Source: Corynebacterium minutissimum (lineage in GTDB: Bacteria > Actinomycetota > Actinomycetes > Mycobacteriales > Mycobacteriaceae). From it: 64,000 nt of DNA. Of this stretch, positions 14,083-20,858 are shown one piece after another. The notes below the pieces were generated by a model. It ran no database searches. It was not told where the DNA came from and saw nothing but the letters and a program-made list of their open reading frames with translations. The translations under genes were made by a program, and so were the position numbers. Position 1 is the stretch's first letter. Each line of letters opens with the position of its first letter. The stretch covers positions 1 through 64,000 of the forward strand of contig NZ_LAYQ01000008.1 of NCBI RefSeq assembly GCF_000988205.1. Reading direction: 5' to 3'.

Positions 14083-14894
14083 TTCTGCTCCAGTTCGCCG
14101 GCGCGCTCAGCAATCTTGGCCTGTAGATACGTTGCGGAAGGAAGGGCCGCGACTTGCTTGTAGGCCTCGCGTAGTTCTTCCACACTGGTCTCTTCCATGA
14201 GTTCCGCGAGGAGTTGCTTCTCTTCCTCAGTCATGTCCGGCTCGGCAGGTGCCTGCGGGATCTCTGCCTTCGCTGCTGCAATGGCGTTGCTCTTACGCTC
14301 GGGCTGCTGGTCAACACGGGTCGCGGTCACCTCAGTCATGCCCTTCACCTCAGACTCCTCATAGGTGTCGCCCATCTCCTCCGGGAATGCTTGACGCCAC
14401 GCCAATGATTCAGCGGTCTTGCCCAGCATGTAGGACGGCTTCGACGCCCACAGGGCCATTGGCTTACCGTCGGGGAAGGCCTGCACAAACTCGTCCCACA
14501 TGGCGGTCTGGGTGAACGGTTGGCCGTCGCGCATGACAGTCACGCGCGCAGCTACTGGGTAGCCCTCTTTCTTGAAAGACCAGGTGTCCTTCCACTCCCC
14601 ATCTTCGGACTTGTACAGCCACTCGGAAACACTGATGGTCTCGCCCTCAGCCTTAGCGATCTTGCGTGCGGCCTTGCGGTATCCGGCGATGCCAACCTGA
14701 ATCGTGTAGGTCTTGCCGCCGTTCTTGGTCTTGCGCTCAATGAGCACAATGTCTTTCTTCAAGCGCGGGTCCAAGTGCATGGCCTCAGCCGTGATGAAGA
14801 ATGCTTCCAGGTGGTTCGCGGGCACGTCACCTAGGCCCATTTGTTCAATGAAAGCGCGCTGGGTGTCGTTGAATTGCTCAAGCGTCTTGGTCAT
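14079..14894 (-). CDS. bet: Phage recombination protein Bet (RecT/Red-beta family)
   Basis: The 271-residue product is a single-strand annealing protein. The Bet core is clear: ITAEAMHLDPRLKKDIVLIE, then TIQVGIAGYRKAARKIAKAE, then PVAARVTVMRDG, then MLGKTAESLAWRQAFPEEMG. It anneals complementary strands made by the exonuclease encoded two genes upstream. The C-terminal tail (from about residue 190) is charged and likely flexible. With the YqaJ-type exonuclease, SSB and RusA the prophage has a complete recombination set. Its ATG overlaps the upstream HTH gene by 17 bases. Confidence 0.9.
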   Translation of the reverse strand: MTKTLEQFNDTQRAFIEQMGLGDVPANHLEAFFITAEAMHLDPRLKKDIVLIERKTKNGGKTYTIQVGIAGYRKAARKIAKAEGETISVSEWLYKSEDGEWKDTWSFKKEGYPVAARVTVMRDGQPFTQTAMWDEFVQAFPDGKPMALWASKPSYMLGKTAESLAWRQAFPEEMGDTYEESEVKGMTEVTATRVDQQPERKSNAIAAAKAEIPQAPAEPDMTEEEKQLLAELMEETSVEELREAYKQVAALPSATYLQAKIAERAGELEQK

Positions 14895-15282
14895 CGTGCA
14901 GTTCCTCTTCTTGCTTCTTGTCGAGTTGGTTGTATTGGTGGCGGATTGATTTGGTGGTGCGGCCCATGAGTTCGGCTACGGATTCGACGGTCATTCCGGC
15001 TTGCCAGTAGCGGTACACGGCCATGCGTTCCTCTACTGTCCAGCGCTTTCGTGCTCGTTCCGGTTCGCGCTTAAATTCTTCGACCAGGCCGAGGAGGTCC
15101 TGCTCAAGCTCTGACTCAAGCTCTGGCTCTGGTTCCGCAGCTGGTTCGACGTCTTTATTTGGGGACGTTCCGGCACGTTCAATGATGCGGATTTCGTAGC
15201 CGAAGATCTCACAAACCTCTACGAGTTCCGACAGGGGCCAGCCTTCCTCCAAGGCTTTGTCCACAATGGGGTGCGGGGTCAT
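14878..15282 (-). CDS. Phage HTH/SANT-like protein, 134 aa
   Basis: I start at the ATG at 15282, which shares its A with the TAA of the upstream exonuclease gene (TAATG) and has GGAAG before it. A glutamate-rich linker (AEPEPELESELEQD) separates an N-terminal helical part from a C-terminal DNA-binding domain KRWTVEERMAVYRYWQAGMT ... MGRTTKSIRHQYNQL, a SANT/Myb or sigma-like helix-turn-helix. It lies between exonuclease and bet, so it may recruit or regulate them; a transcriptional role is equally possible. Confidence 0.65.
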   Translation of the reverse strand: MTPHPIVDKALEEGWPLSELVEVCEIFGYEIRIIERAGTSPNKDVEPAAEPEPELESELEQDLLGLVEEFKREPERARKRWTVEERMAVYRYWQAGMTVESVAELMGRTTKSIRHQYNQLDKKQEEELHDDQDA

Positions 15283-16286
15283 TAGTCTTCCTTCCATTCG
15301 GCGCGGTCGAACTTGTAGGTAGCGGCACCCAGGGCTTCCTCATACACGTCCGGGTGCGCGGCCTTAAGCTTCTTGGCGTCGAAGCGTAGAGACATGAGTG
15401 ATTCGTCTTTGAGTAGGCCCTTGTGCTCTGCGGGCACGCGCGCTTGAGAGAAGCGGCCTTTGACTCGGCGCGCCACAGGCCGGTCGTCACAGACAGCCTG
15501 CGGGGCTTTGCCCATGTTGTCGGCCACAACACTCTCCAGGTAGTTCACTCGTTTCTGCGCGGCGTCCAGCTCGCCCCATGCGGACTTGAGGTTGGCCATT
15601 AGCGACTCGTCGATACGGTGCGGCGGTAGCTCATTGTTCACGGGGTTGAGTGCTGACAGGATATGGCGCTCGTGTTCACTGCCTTCCATCTCTGGCGGGA
15701 TACCTAGTTGGAGGCGCTGGTGGAAACGCTGGGCGTCGGACACGATGACCTCAAACAGGTCCAGGTCAAACGGCACGCGGTGGATCTCTGGCTTGCCATA
15801 CACGGGAACTTCTACGAGGTCTGCGCTGTAAATCTTGGACACGCCCATCTGGAACGTGACCTGCACTAGCCAGCCGTCGGTCACGCCACGCGGCACGCGG
15901 GGGCGTTTGACCTCAATGATGCGGCGCGCCCGGCCACGCGAGGCACGACGGTCCAAGGTGACCAGGTTAGGAAACGGCAGTGTTGGGTCCGAGAAAGCAA
16001 CCTCACCCTTGCCGGTCTTCCAACCGGGGTTTGCACGCTTCCACACGTTGACGGCGTAGTCCTCCGCGTCGTGCGCGTCGTCAAACATGGCCTGCTTTTC
16101 TGGGGTGAGGTCTTCCTCCCACTCCCCCTTCATCTGCGCGTACATTTCGTACGCGGAATGATAGCCAAGCCCGAGGTATAGGCCTGTGGTCTTGTCGGTG
16201 ATCATGGCCGGCACCTTCGAGGCGGTGATCATCTCCCGCCATTCCGGCGTGCCCGGCTGGGGCGGGTGCTTGATTACGTGGCTCAT
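15282..16286 (-). CDS. YqaJ-type phage exonuclease
   Basis: I start at the ATG at 16286 (MSHVIKHPPQPGTPEWREMI), which has GGAAGAC before it and overlaps the upstream TAA; the long upstream extension runs antisense-like through the HTH gene. The 334-residue product has the PD-(D/E)XK fold of lambda-exonuclease/YqaJ proteins: TPEWREMITASKVPAMI, then SDPTLPFPNLVTLDRRA, then RIIEVKRPRVPRG, with the metal-binding E-x-K. It resects DNA ends to give single strands for Bet. The C-terminal part is a helical extension. Confidence 0.8.
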   Translation of the reverse strand: MSHVIKHPPQPGTPEWREMITASKVPAMITDKTTGLYLGLGYHSAYEMYAQMKGEWEEDLTPEKQAMFDDAHDAEDYAVNVWKRANPGWKTGKGEVAFSDPTLPFPNLVTLDRRASRGRARRIIEVKRPRVPRGVTDGWLVQVTFQMGVSKIYSADLVEVPVYGKPEIHRVPFDLDLFEVIVSDAQRFHQRLQLGIPPEMEGSEHERHILSALNPVNNELPPHRIDESLMANLKSAWGELDAAQKRVNYLESVVADNMGKAPQAVCDDRPVARRVKGRFSQARVPAEHKGLLKDESLMSLRFDAKKLKAAHPDVYEEALGAATYKFDRAEWKED

Positions 16287-16465
16287 TAGTCTTCCTTGCT
16301 GACGGGTTCGATTTGGTGCTCCAGGTCTTCGGCCCGGATCTTGTACTGTCCACTGCTTGATAGTCGGTAGGCTGCCAGTGTCCCGTCGCTGATGCGGCGG
16401 TACACGGTCTTTGGCGAGACGCCTAAGCGCTCGGCCGCTTCCGTTGTTGTTAGCCATGTCGTCAT
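16286..16465 (-). CDS. Small helix-turn-helix protein, 59 aa
   Basis: A short gene starts at the ATG at 16465. The product MTTWLTTTEAAERLGVSPKT continues VYRRISDGTLAAYRLSSSG, a winged-helix of the MerR/excisionase DNA-binding type (HTH_17). It overlaps the gene on each side (four bases at the start, one at the stop), as the operon does elsewhere. It resembles the HTH gene at 17.8 kb. It could be a second excisionase or an early regulator. Confidence 0.75.
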   Translation of the reverse strand: MTTWLTTTEAAERLGVSPKTVYRRISDGTLAAYRLSSSGQYKIRAEDLEHQIEPVSKED

Positions 16466-16644
16466 GGTGCTACCTCCACAAACCGGCGGTACGTTTCTTT
16501 GTCCTTGAAGGTGATGAACACTGCGAGGTCTGGCTCCGCGTCTTTAGCTTTGCGTCCTAGCCGTGTTGCCTTCTTGATTGTTAATCCGGTGACGAGTTCA
16601 ACTAGGTCCCCGTCTCCTCTGTCTACGTGCACTCCGAAGTTCAT
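16462..16644 (-). CDS. Hypothetical phage protein, 60 aa
   Basis: The product begins MNFGVHVDRGDGDLVELVTG and is a small basic/acidic mix that could form a compact alpha/beta fold (AVFITFKDKETYRRFVEV at the end). Its stop overlaps the ATG of the HTH gene by four bases (ATGA). No family is recognised. Confidence 0.55.
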   Translation of the reverse strand: MNFGVHVDRGDGDLVELVTGLTIKKATRLGRKAKDAEPDLAVFITFKDKETYRRFVEVAP

Positions 16645-16646
16645 GG

Positions 16647-16829
16647 CTACTCCACCGGCGCGAAGACTATGCCCAGGCCTGCGATTATGCAGACGATTCC
16701 TAGAATGACGCAGCCGTACAGTTTGATGCGGCTGTCCTGTACGGTGCTCAGCATTGCTATGCCCACGCCGGCGAGGATAAGAGCAGCCCCGAGGGTGGAC
16801 ATGAAAATTATTGCTAGGGTTTCTGGCAT
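16647..16829 (-). CDS. Small phage membrane protein, 60 aa
   Basis: I start at the ATG at 16829, since GGAGAG lies just ahead of it; the longer frame runs through the dut gene. The product MPETLAIIFMSTLGAALILA continues to a second helix (LYGCVILGIVCIIAGLGIVF), so it is a two-helix membrane peptide. It overlaps nothing of importance and ends two bases before the next gene. Function is unknown. Confidence 0.55.
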   Translation of the reverse strand: MPETLAIIFMSTLGAALILAGVGIAMLSTVQDSRIKLYGCVILGIVCIIAGLGIVFAPVE

Positions 16830-16833
16830 TGCT

Positions 16834-17247
16834 TCACTCTCCGGTCGAGCCGAAGCCGCCAGCTCCGCGCTCAGTGTCGTCAAGCTCGTCAACTTCCATG
16901 ACGCCTACCTCTAGGTGTGGTTGCACAATGAGCTGGGCAATGCGGTCGCCGCGCTGAATGATCTTGCGCTCACGCCCCAGGTTGGTGAGGACTACTCCGA
17001 TTGGGCCACGGTAGGTTTCGTCAATGACGCCGCCAAGCGGGGTGATGCCTTGCTTGGCGAGGCTGGATCGGCCCTCAATCTTTCCGTAGGTTCCCATTGG
17101 TAGTTGCACACCAACGGCAGTGTCTACGGTGACTCGCTCGCCGGAAGCGATTGAGAAAGTGTAGGGGGCGTACAGGTCCAGTCCGGCGTCACCTTCATGG
17201 GCGCGGGTCGGCAGGATTGCCATTTTGTCGAAGCGCTTAGTCTTCAT
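16834..17247 (-). CDS. dut: dUTPase
   Basis: The 137-residue product hydrolyses dUTP to dUMP and pyrophosphate, lowering uracil incorporation into phage DNA and feeding dTMP synthesis. All five trimeric dUTPase motifs are present: AGLDLYA, GRSSLAKQG, GVIDETYRG (with the catalytic aspartate), RGDRIAQLIV and RGAGGFGSTG. I start at the ATG at 17247 behind GAGGAGG; the frame is open upstream but without a ribosome site. It overlaps the gene upstream by 11 bases. The length is normal. Confidence 0.95.
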   Translation of the reverse strand: MKTKRFDKMAILPTRAHEGDAGLDLYAPYTFSIASGERVTVDTAVGVQLPMGTYGKIEGRSSLAKQGITPLGGVIDETYRGPIGVVLTNLGRERKIIQRGDRIAQLIVQPHLEVGVMEVDELDDTERGAGGFGSTGE

Positions 17248-17578
17248 TGGTTTCCTCCTCAGCGGCAGGGGCTGCGTCATTGTCCTCACTCTCGGCTGCT
17301 TCTCCGGCGTAGAGCACGCGGGCTTTGGCGATCTCGGTGGATATTTCCATTGCGCTCTTCATGCCGCGAAACACAACTTCCAAGACGGGGGGCACGTGTT
17401 CAATGTGGGCGTTCGCAGCAACAACAATGAGGTGGTCGCGCAGCGAGTCAACCAGGGCGAACAGTTCTTCAACGGTTGACTGTGGGTCTTCTGGCTGGGA
17501 GACGGCGCGCTGAGATGCGTTGTCTAGTGCTTCAAAGATTTGTGAGCGGGTGAGGTCTTCCCACTTCAAAGGTTTCAT
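17237..17578 (-). CDS. Hypothetical phage protein, 113 aa
   Basis: The product, MKPLKWEDLTRSQIFEALDN onward, is mainly helical and ends in an acidic tail (ESEDNDAAPAAEEETNED). It is the second gene of the early transcript and ends 11 bases into dut. Such small acidic early proteins often bind other proteins, but no family is recognised. Confidence 0.6.
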   Translation of the reverse strand: MKPLKWEDLTRSQIFEALDNASQRAVSQPEDPQSTVEELFALVDSLRDHLIVVAANAHIEHVPPVLEVVFRGMKSAMEISTEIAKARVLYAGEAAESEDNDAAPAAEEETNED

Positions 17579-17608
17579 GGTTGGCTCTCTCTTTCTATTT
17601 GGGGATTC

Positions 17609-17812
17609 TTACGGTCGCTCAAGAGTGCGACGGCTGGGCGGTAGGCCTTCTTCTGCGAGGCGTTCAACTTCCGATTTGGGGATTCGCCACGGCTGTCCGG
17701 GGCTAGTGCGCGGCATGGCTTTCAGGTGGCCGGCGCGGCACCAGTAGGCAACGTCAGATACTTGGATTCCGAAGATTCCGGCGACGTCTTTAGTCATGTA
17801 GTAGGTAGTCAT
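17609..17812 (-). CDS. Excisionase/MerR-type HTH protein
   Basis: I start at the ATG at 17812 behind AAGGAGACGAG. The 67-residue product MTTYYMTKDVAGIFGIQVSD continues VAYWCRAGHLKAMPRTSPGQ with the helix-turn-helix and wing of HTH_17/excisionase proteins. It is the first gene of the leftward early operon, divergent from the repressor, the position expected for a Xis or Cro-like protein. It may bend DNA for excision or repress the repressor gene. Confidence 0.75.
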   Translation of the reverse strand: MTTYYMTKDVAGIFGIQVSDVAYWCRAGHLKAMPRTSPGQPWRIPKSEVERLAEEGLPPSRRTLERP

Positions 17813-17862
17813 TCTCGTCTCCTTGCGTCCCCTTTTGGGGAACACATTTCAACTTAGCAGCC

Positions 17863-17911
17863 TTGTCCATGTTTGTCCACATTTGTCCACATTTGTCCAC
17901 GTTTGTCCACG
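17863..17911. promoter_or_regulatory. Five-copy 10-bp-spaced TTGTCCAC array in the prophage switch
   Basis: TTGTCCA(C/T)(A/G) occurs at 17863, 17873, 17883, 17893 and 17903, exactly ten bases apart, so all copies face the same side of the helix. Two copies are TTGTCCACA, the actinobacterial DnaA-box form. The array fills the gap between the divergent repressor and excisionase-like genes. It may be an operator for the phage repressor, a set of DnaA boxes, or both. Confidence 0.7.
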
Positions 17912-17931
17912 TAAAATGCTAAGCTTTCAGT

Positions 17932-18288
17932 ATGAGCACAGCACCCCGAAAAGCGCCAGATAAAGTAACAATCGAGATCGCCTCCCTCCTTAGGGAACAC
18001 GCCGCCCGACGGCAGATGACACAGCGACACATCGCCGCCTACACCGACCTCTCCACAAGCCAAACCAGCCGATACTTACGCGGCGAATCAAGCCCAAACA
18101 TCCACGAGTACGTAACACTCTGCGAGGCCGTAGGCGCACACCCCGACACCCTACTGGCACAAGCACTCCACAACATCCGCTGGCGCGAGCAATACGCAGA
18201 CGGAGACGAGCACGCAGTCCCAATCGAAGGCCAAATCCGGTACAACCTAGACCCCCGCAACTTCCCTCCATCTGGCCCTAGTACATAA
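17932..18288 (+). CDS. Phage immunity repressor, XRE-type HTH
   Basis: The 118-residue product has a helix-turn-helix (RRQMTQRHIAAYTDLSTSQT ... SRYLRGESSP, about residues 27-56) of the Cro/cI (XRE) type. It starts 21 bases after the array of TTGTCCAC repeats; a TAAAAT sits at 17912, so the leader is very short. Position and orientation (divergent from the early operon, next to the integrase) suggest the lysogeny repressor. The C-terminus is short and lacks a LexA-like peptidase motif, so SOS cleavage is not indicated. Confidence 0.8.
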   Translation: MSTAPRKAPDKVTIEIASLLREHAARRQMTQRHIAAYTDLSTSQTSRYLRGESSPNIHEYVTLCEAVGAHPDTLLAQALHNIRWREQYADGDEHAVPIEGQIRYNLDPRNFPPSGPST

Positions 18289-18291
18289 GAA

Positions 18292-18328
18292 AGGGCCACC
18301 ACTTCGCGCAATGCTATGTGGTGGCCCT
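18292..18328 (+). terminator. Hairpin terminator between repressor and integrase
   Basis: AGGGCCACCAC (18292-18302) pairs perfectly with GTGGTGGCCCT (18318-18328), directly behind the repressor stop codon. The following CCTACCTACTAG has no U-run, so termination may be partial or aided by factors. It separates repressor from integrase transcription. Confidence 0.55.
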
Positions 18329-18370
18329 CCTACCTACTAGTCAAACAGCTTGGAGACTGAGAGACCAACT

Positions 18371-19447
18371 ATGAGCATAGCATCTTATGAGCTAAAGAAT
18401 GGAGCCAAGCGCTACCGCGTTCGCTACACGCTGGCAGACGGCACGCGCACAGACAAACGGGGCTTCACGAGCAAGGCCCAAGCCCGCAAGTGGGAAGCTG
18501 AGATTATCAGCGGCACACGACCCACACCGGGCGGGCGTGAACAACCCTTAAGCACCTACAAGGATCTGTACCTCAAGACCCTCAAAGGCAAGTCAGCCAA
18601 CACTATCGACGTCTTTACCATCGCCCTCAACAAACACGTCCTCCCACGGTGGGGGCGCACCACGCCCAGCAACGTGACAACACAAGCCGTCCAGATGTGG
18701 ATCTCTGAATCGGCTAACTCCAACTCGCAAGCCACCCGCAACCTTGCCGTACTGTCCAGCCTGCTGCGACTATCCGGCATGGCCAAGAAAGACCTACCCA
18801 CCCAAGACATCATCAAGCCCAGCAAAGCAGCACAACGCAACGTCTACCTCACCTACCCGCAGCTGTGCACTTTTGCCAAGGAAGCCAAGTCCTACGAAGG
18901 GATAGTTCTTACCCTCGGCATGGTTGGAATGAGATGGGGCGAACTCGCCGGCTTACGCGTGCGAGACTGGGACAGTGAGCGCCAGGTGCTGCATCTCAGC
19001 CAGTCGGCCACCATCGTGCGCGGCAAGCTAGTGCTTGGCCCAACCAAAGGCGGCAAACCCAGGACAGTCATAGTGCCTGAGAAAGTAGTGCCGTTCATCG
19101 ACCAAGCCACGCGCGGCCGTGGCAAAGACACACCCATCTGGCCGCGTAGCAACGGGGGCTACATGCTACGGCCAAAGGGCAAGTCATGGTTCGACGGGGC
19201 ACTAACACGCGTGCGAGCCAAAGACGAAACCTTCCCGCTGCTACGCCTGCACGACTTGAGGCACACGGCAGCGTCGCTCATGGTTCAGTCCGGCGCACAC
19301 GTTAAACTGATCCAGCACCAACTCGGGCACGCGTCCGCAGCCATGACGCTAGACACGTATGCGGATTTGTACCCGGAGGATTTGAGTGGCCTGAGGGCTG
19401 CAATGAACCGCGCGTTTGGTGGGCAAGATGTGGGCACGGAAAGCTAA
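18371..19447 (+). CDS. int: Phage tyrosine integrase
   Basis: The 358-residue product is a tyrosine recombinase that integrates the phage into the chromosome. The catalytic set is complete: Arg188 in MRWGELAG, His294 and Arg297 in HDLRHTA, His320 in LGHAS and Tyr330 in MTLDTYADLYP. The N-terminus (YRVRYTLADGTRTDKRGFTS) is the arm-binding AP2-like domain. I start at the ATG at 18371; a TTG seven codons earlier lies in a better purine stretch and cannot be excluded. The gene ends 35 bases before the proposed attR. Confidence 0.92.
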   Translation: MSIASYELKNGAKRYRVRYTLADGTRTDKRGFTSKAQARKWEAEIISGTRPTPGGREQPLSTYKDLYLKTLKGKSANTIDVFTIALNKHVLPRWGRTTPSNVTTQAVQMWISESANSNSQATRNLAVLSSLLRLSGMAKKDLPTQDIIKPSKAAQRNVYLTYPQLCTFAKEAKSYEGIVLTLGMVGMRWGELAGLRVRDWDSERQVLHLSQSATIVRGKLVLGPTKGGKPRTVIVPEKVVPFIDQATRGRGKDTPIWPRSNGGYMLRPKGKSWFDGALTRVRAKDETFPLLRLHDLRHTAASLMVQSGAHVKLIQHQLGHASAAMTLDTYADLYPEDLSGLRAAMNRAFGGQDVGTES

Positions 19448-19481
19448 AAGTCGAGAGAACATGCAGGTCACCCAGTGTCAT

Positions 19482-19506
19482 GGTTTGACTCCCGTCGTCG
19501 GCTCCA
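19482..19506 (+). other. Candidate attR (tRNA 3'-end-like)
   Basis: GGTTTGACTCCCGTCGTCGG followed by CTCCA looks like the T-arm loop, 3' T-stem and acceptor strand of a tRNA gene, but the 5' half of the T-stem does not pair, so this is not a complete tRNA. Its place directly behind the integrase is where attR is expected if the phage integrated into the 3' end of a tRNA gene. The matching attL must lie left of the window. Confidence 0.4.
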
Positions 19507-19553
19507 CGTGTTTTACCAGTTCATGGACTAATTTCATACCTACAGGATGTACC

Positions 19554-19742
19554 ATGACAGCCCCTATCTTCACGCCCAAAACCACAGCGGAGCTTCGCGC
19601 TGAGCGTGAGCATGTACTTCAAGATCTTGCGCCCCGCACAATCGATGAGCTCCGCGAACAGCGCGCGGTTGATCAAGTTTTAGCCATCGACGAGAACACT
19701 CTGAATCGGTATGAAGCCCTGTGCTTCGTTATCGGCGACTAG
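19554..19742 (+). CDS. Hypothetical protein, 62 aa
   Basis: I start at the ATG at 19554, behind ACAGGATGTACC; the longer frame crosses the attachment-like sequence. The product MTAPIFTPKTTAELRAEREH is acidic and helical. It lies just outside the prophage border and before the pilus sortase gene. No family is recognised. Confidence 0.5.
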   Translation: MTAPIFTPKTTAELRAEREHVLQDLAPRTIDELREQRAVDQVLAIDENTLNRYEALCFVIGD

Positions 19743-19850
19743 ACAGACACGTTTTCTCTCAGAGCTACTTTCCCTAGCCTGAGATTCGAAAACTACCCCC
19801 ACGTCAATACCAGGGCGTGCGGCAACAGACCCCCACACAGGCAGGACACA

Positions 19851-20780
19851 ATGGGCAAGCACGAACCAGCGGAAAACACCGACGCACCCAAGAAAAAGGG
19901 CGTCAACCCCAACGCCATCATTGCGTTAATTCTGATCCTCGTCGGCCTCGGCGTCTTGCTCTACCCCGTGGTGGCCACGCAGTGGAACAACCACACCCAA
20001 TCCCGCGCCGCGGAGGAATACGCCAAGCTGGAGAAGCAAGCCCCGCCTGAGGTCCTGCACACCGCGTGGGACGAGGCACAGACCTACAATGCCCAGCTGG
20101 GCCACATCAGTGTGGAAGACGCTTGGACCACCACCGATGACGAAGACTCTCCCGAGTACCAGCACTACCGTCAGTACCTGTCTGTGTTGTCGGAGACCGA
20201 TGCCATGGGCCGCATCGTTATCCCCTCCATCAATTCTGATCTGCCTATTTATCACGGCACGTCGGAGAAGGCACTCTCCCGCGGCGCTGGCCACCTCTAT
20301 GGCACAGACCTACCTGTCGGCGGCGTAGGTGATGGCGAGGGCCGGCACGCAGCACTCTCTGCTCACACCGGCCTACAAAACGCCACGCTGTGGGACAATC
20401 TCACCAAGGTCAAGAAAGGTGATGCTTTCTATATCGCCGCCGGCGGCGAGAAGCTCAAGTACGAGGTGCACGATATTCGCGTCGTCGAGCCAGCAGACAC
20501 CAGCTCGCTTCACCGTGAGTCTGGCCAGGACCTCGTTACGCTCATTACCTGCACTCCCTACGGCGTAAATACCCACCGCTTGCTCGTCACCGGCCACCGA
20601 GTGCCGATGGATCCGGAAGACGAGGCCGCATTCAACAGCTCGGGTGTTCACTGGCAGTGGTGGATGTGGGCCATCCTGGCTGCCGCTGCCATCATCGTGC
20701 TTCTGCTCATCTACTGGTGGCGCAAATATGTCAGCAACGCCAAGGACACCGCGCTTGACGACGACCCGCAAGACTCCTAA
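19851..20780 (+). CDS. Class C (pilus) sortase
   Basis: The 309-residue product is a membrane-anchored pilin polymerase. It has an N-terminal membrane helix (AIIALILILVGLGVLLYPVV), a DAW lid-type motif (90-92), His172 in AHTG, Cys234 in TLITCTPYG, Arg243 in THRLLV, and a C-terminal membrane helix (WAILAAAAIIVLLLIYWWRK). Two membrane segments are usual for class C enzymes. It is convergent with the tip adhesin gene, in the place of srtB near a spaDEF-type operon but in opposite orientation. Its lid has DAW rather than the usual DPW/DPF, which may alter substrate gating. Confidence 0.9.
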   Translation: MGKHEPAENTDAPKKKGVNPNAIIALILILVGLGVLLYPVVATQWNNHTQSRAAEEYAKLEKQAPPEVLHTAWDEAQTYNAQLGHISVEDAWTTTDDEDSPEYQHYRQYLSVLSETDAMGRIVIPSINSDLPIYHGTSEKALSRGAGHLYGTDLPVGGVGDGEGRHAALSAHTGLQNATLWDNLTKVKKGDAFYIAAGGEKLKYEVHDIRVVEPADTSSLHRESGQDLVTLITCTPYGVNTHRLLVTGHRVPMDPEDEAAFNSSGVHWQWWMWAILAAAAIIVLLLIYWWRKYVSNAKDTALDDDPQDS

Positions 20781-20799
20781 CCGCCAATGAACATGCAAT

Positions 20800-20833
20800 A
20801 AGGCCCGCCCTTCCCTGGAAGAGCGGGCCTTTT
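20800..20833. terminator. Bidirectional terminator
   Basis: AAGGCCCGC (20800-20808) pairs with GCGGGCCTT (20823-20831), followed by TT on the plus strand and by AATA-rich sequence on the other side. It lies between the convergent sortase and tip-adhesin genes and can serve both. Confidence 0.8.
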
Positions 20834-20858
20834 CTAAAAGTAGCCGCAAGCGGTGGTT

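Larger units (their letters stand above)
277..19506. mobile_element. Prophage (right part), interrupted by an IS
   Basis: The stretch has a typical temperate actinophage layout read from the right: integrase, repressor, divergent excisionase-like gene, recombination and replication genes, HNH endonuclease, terS, terL. Early genes are tightly packed on the minus strand with ATGA or TAATG overlaps. Portal, capsid, tail and lysis genes are absent here; they lie left of the IS or are lost. The right border is placed at a sequence resembling a tRNA 3' end (19482-19506) just behind the integrase. A plus-strand island (2.7-7.5 kb) interrupts the otherwise minus-strand block. Three phage genes are frame-broken, which together with the IS suggests decay, though sequencing error is possible for some. 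Confidence 0.85.

Noticed and set aside
17863..17911. CRISPR-like repeat array
   Set aside because: The units are 10 bases apart with no spacers and no cas genes are present.
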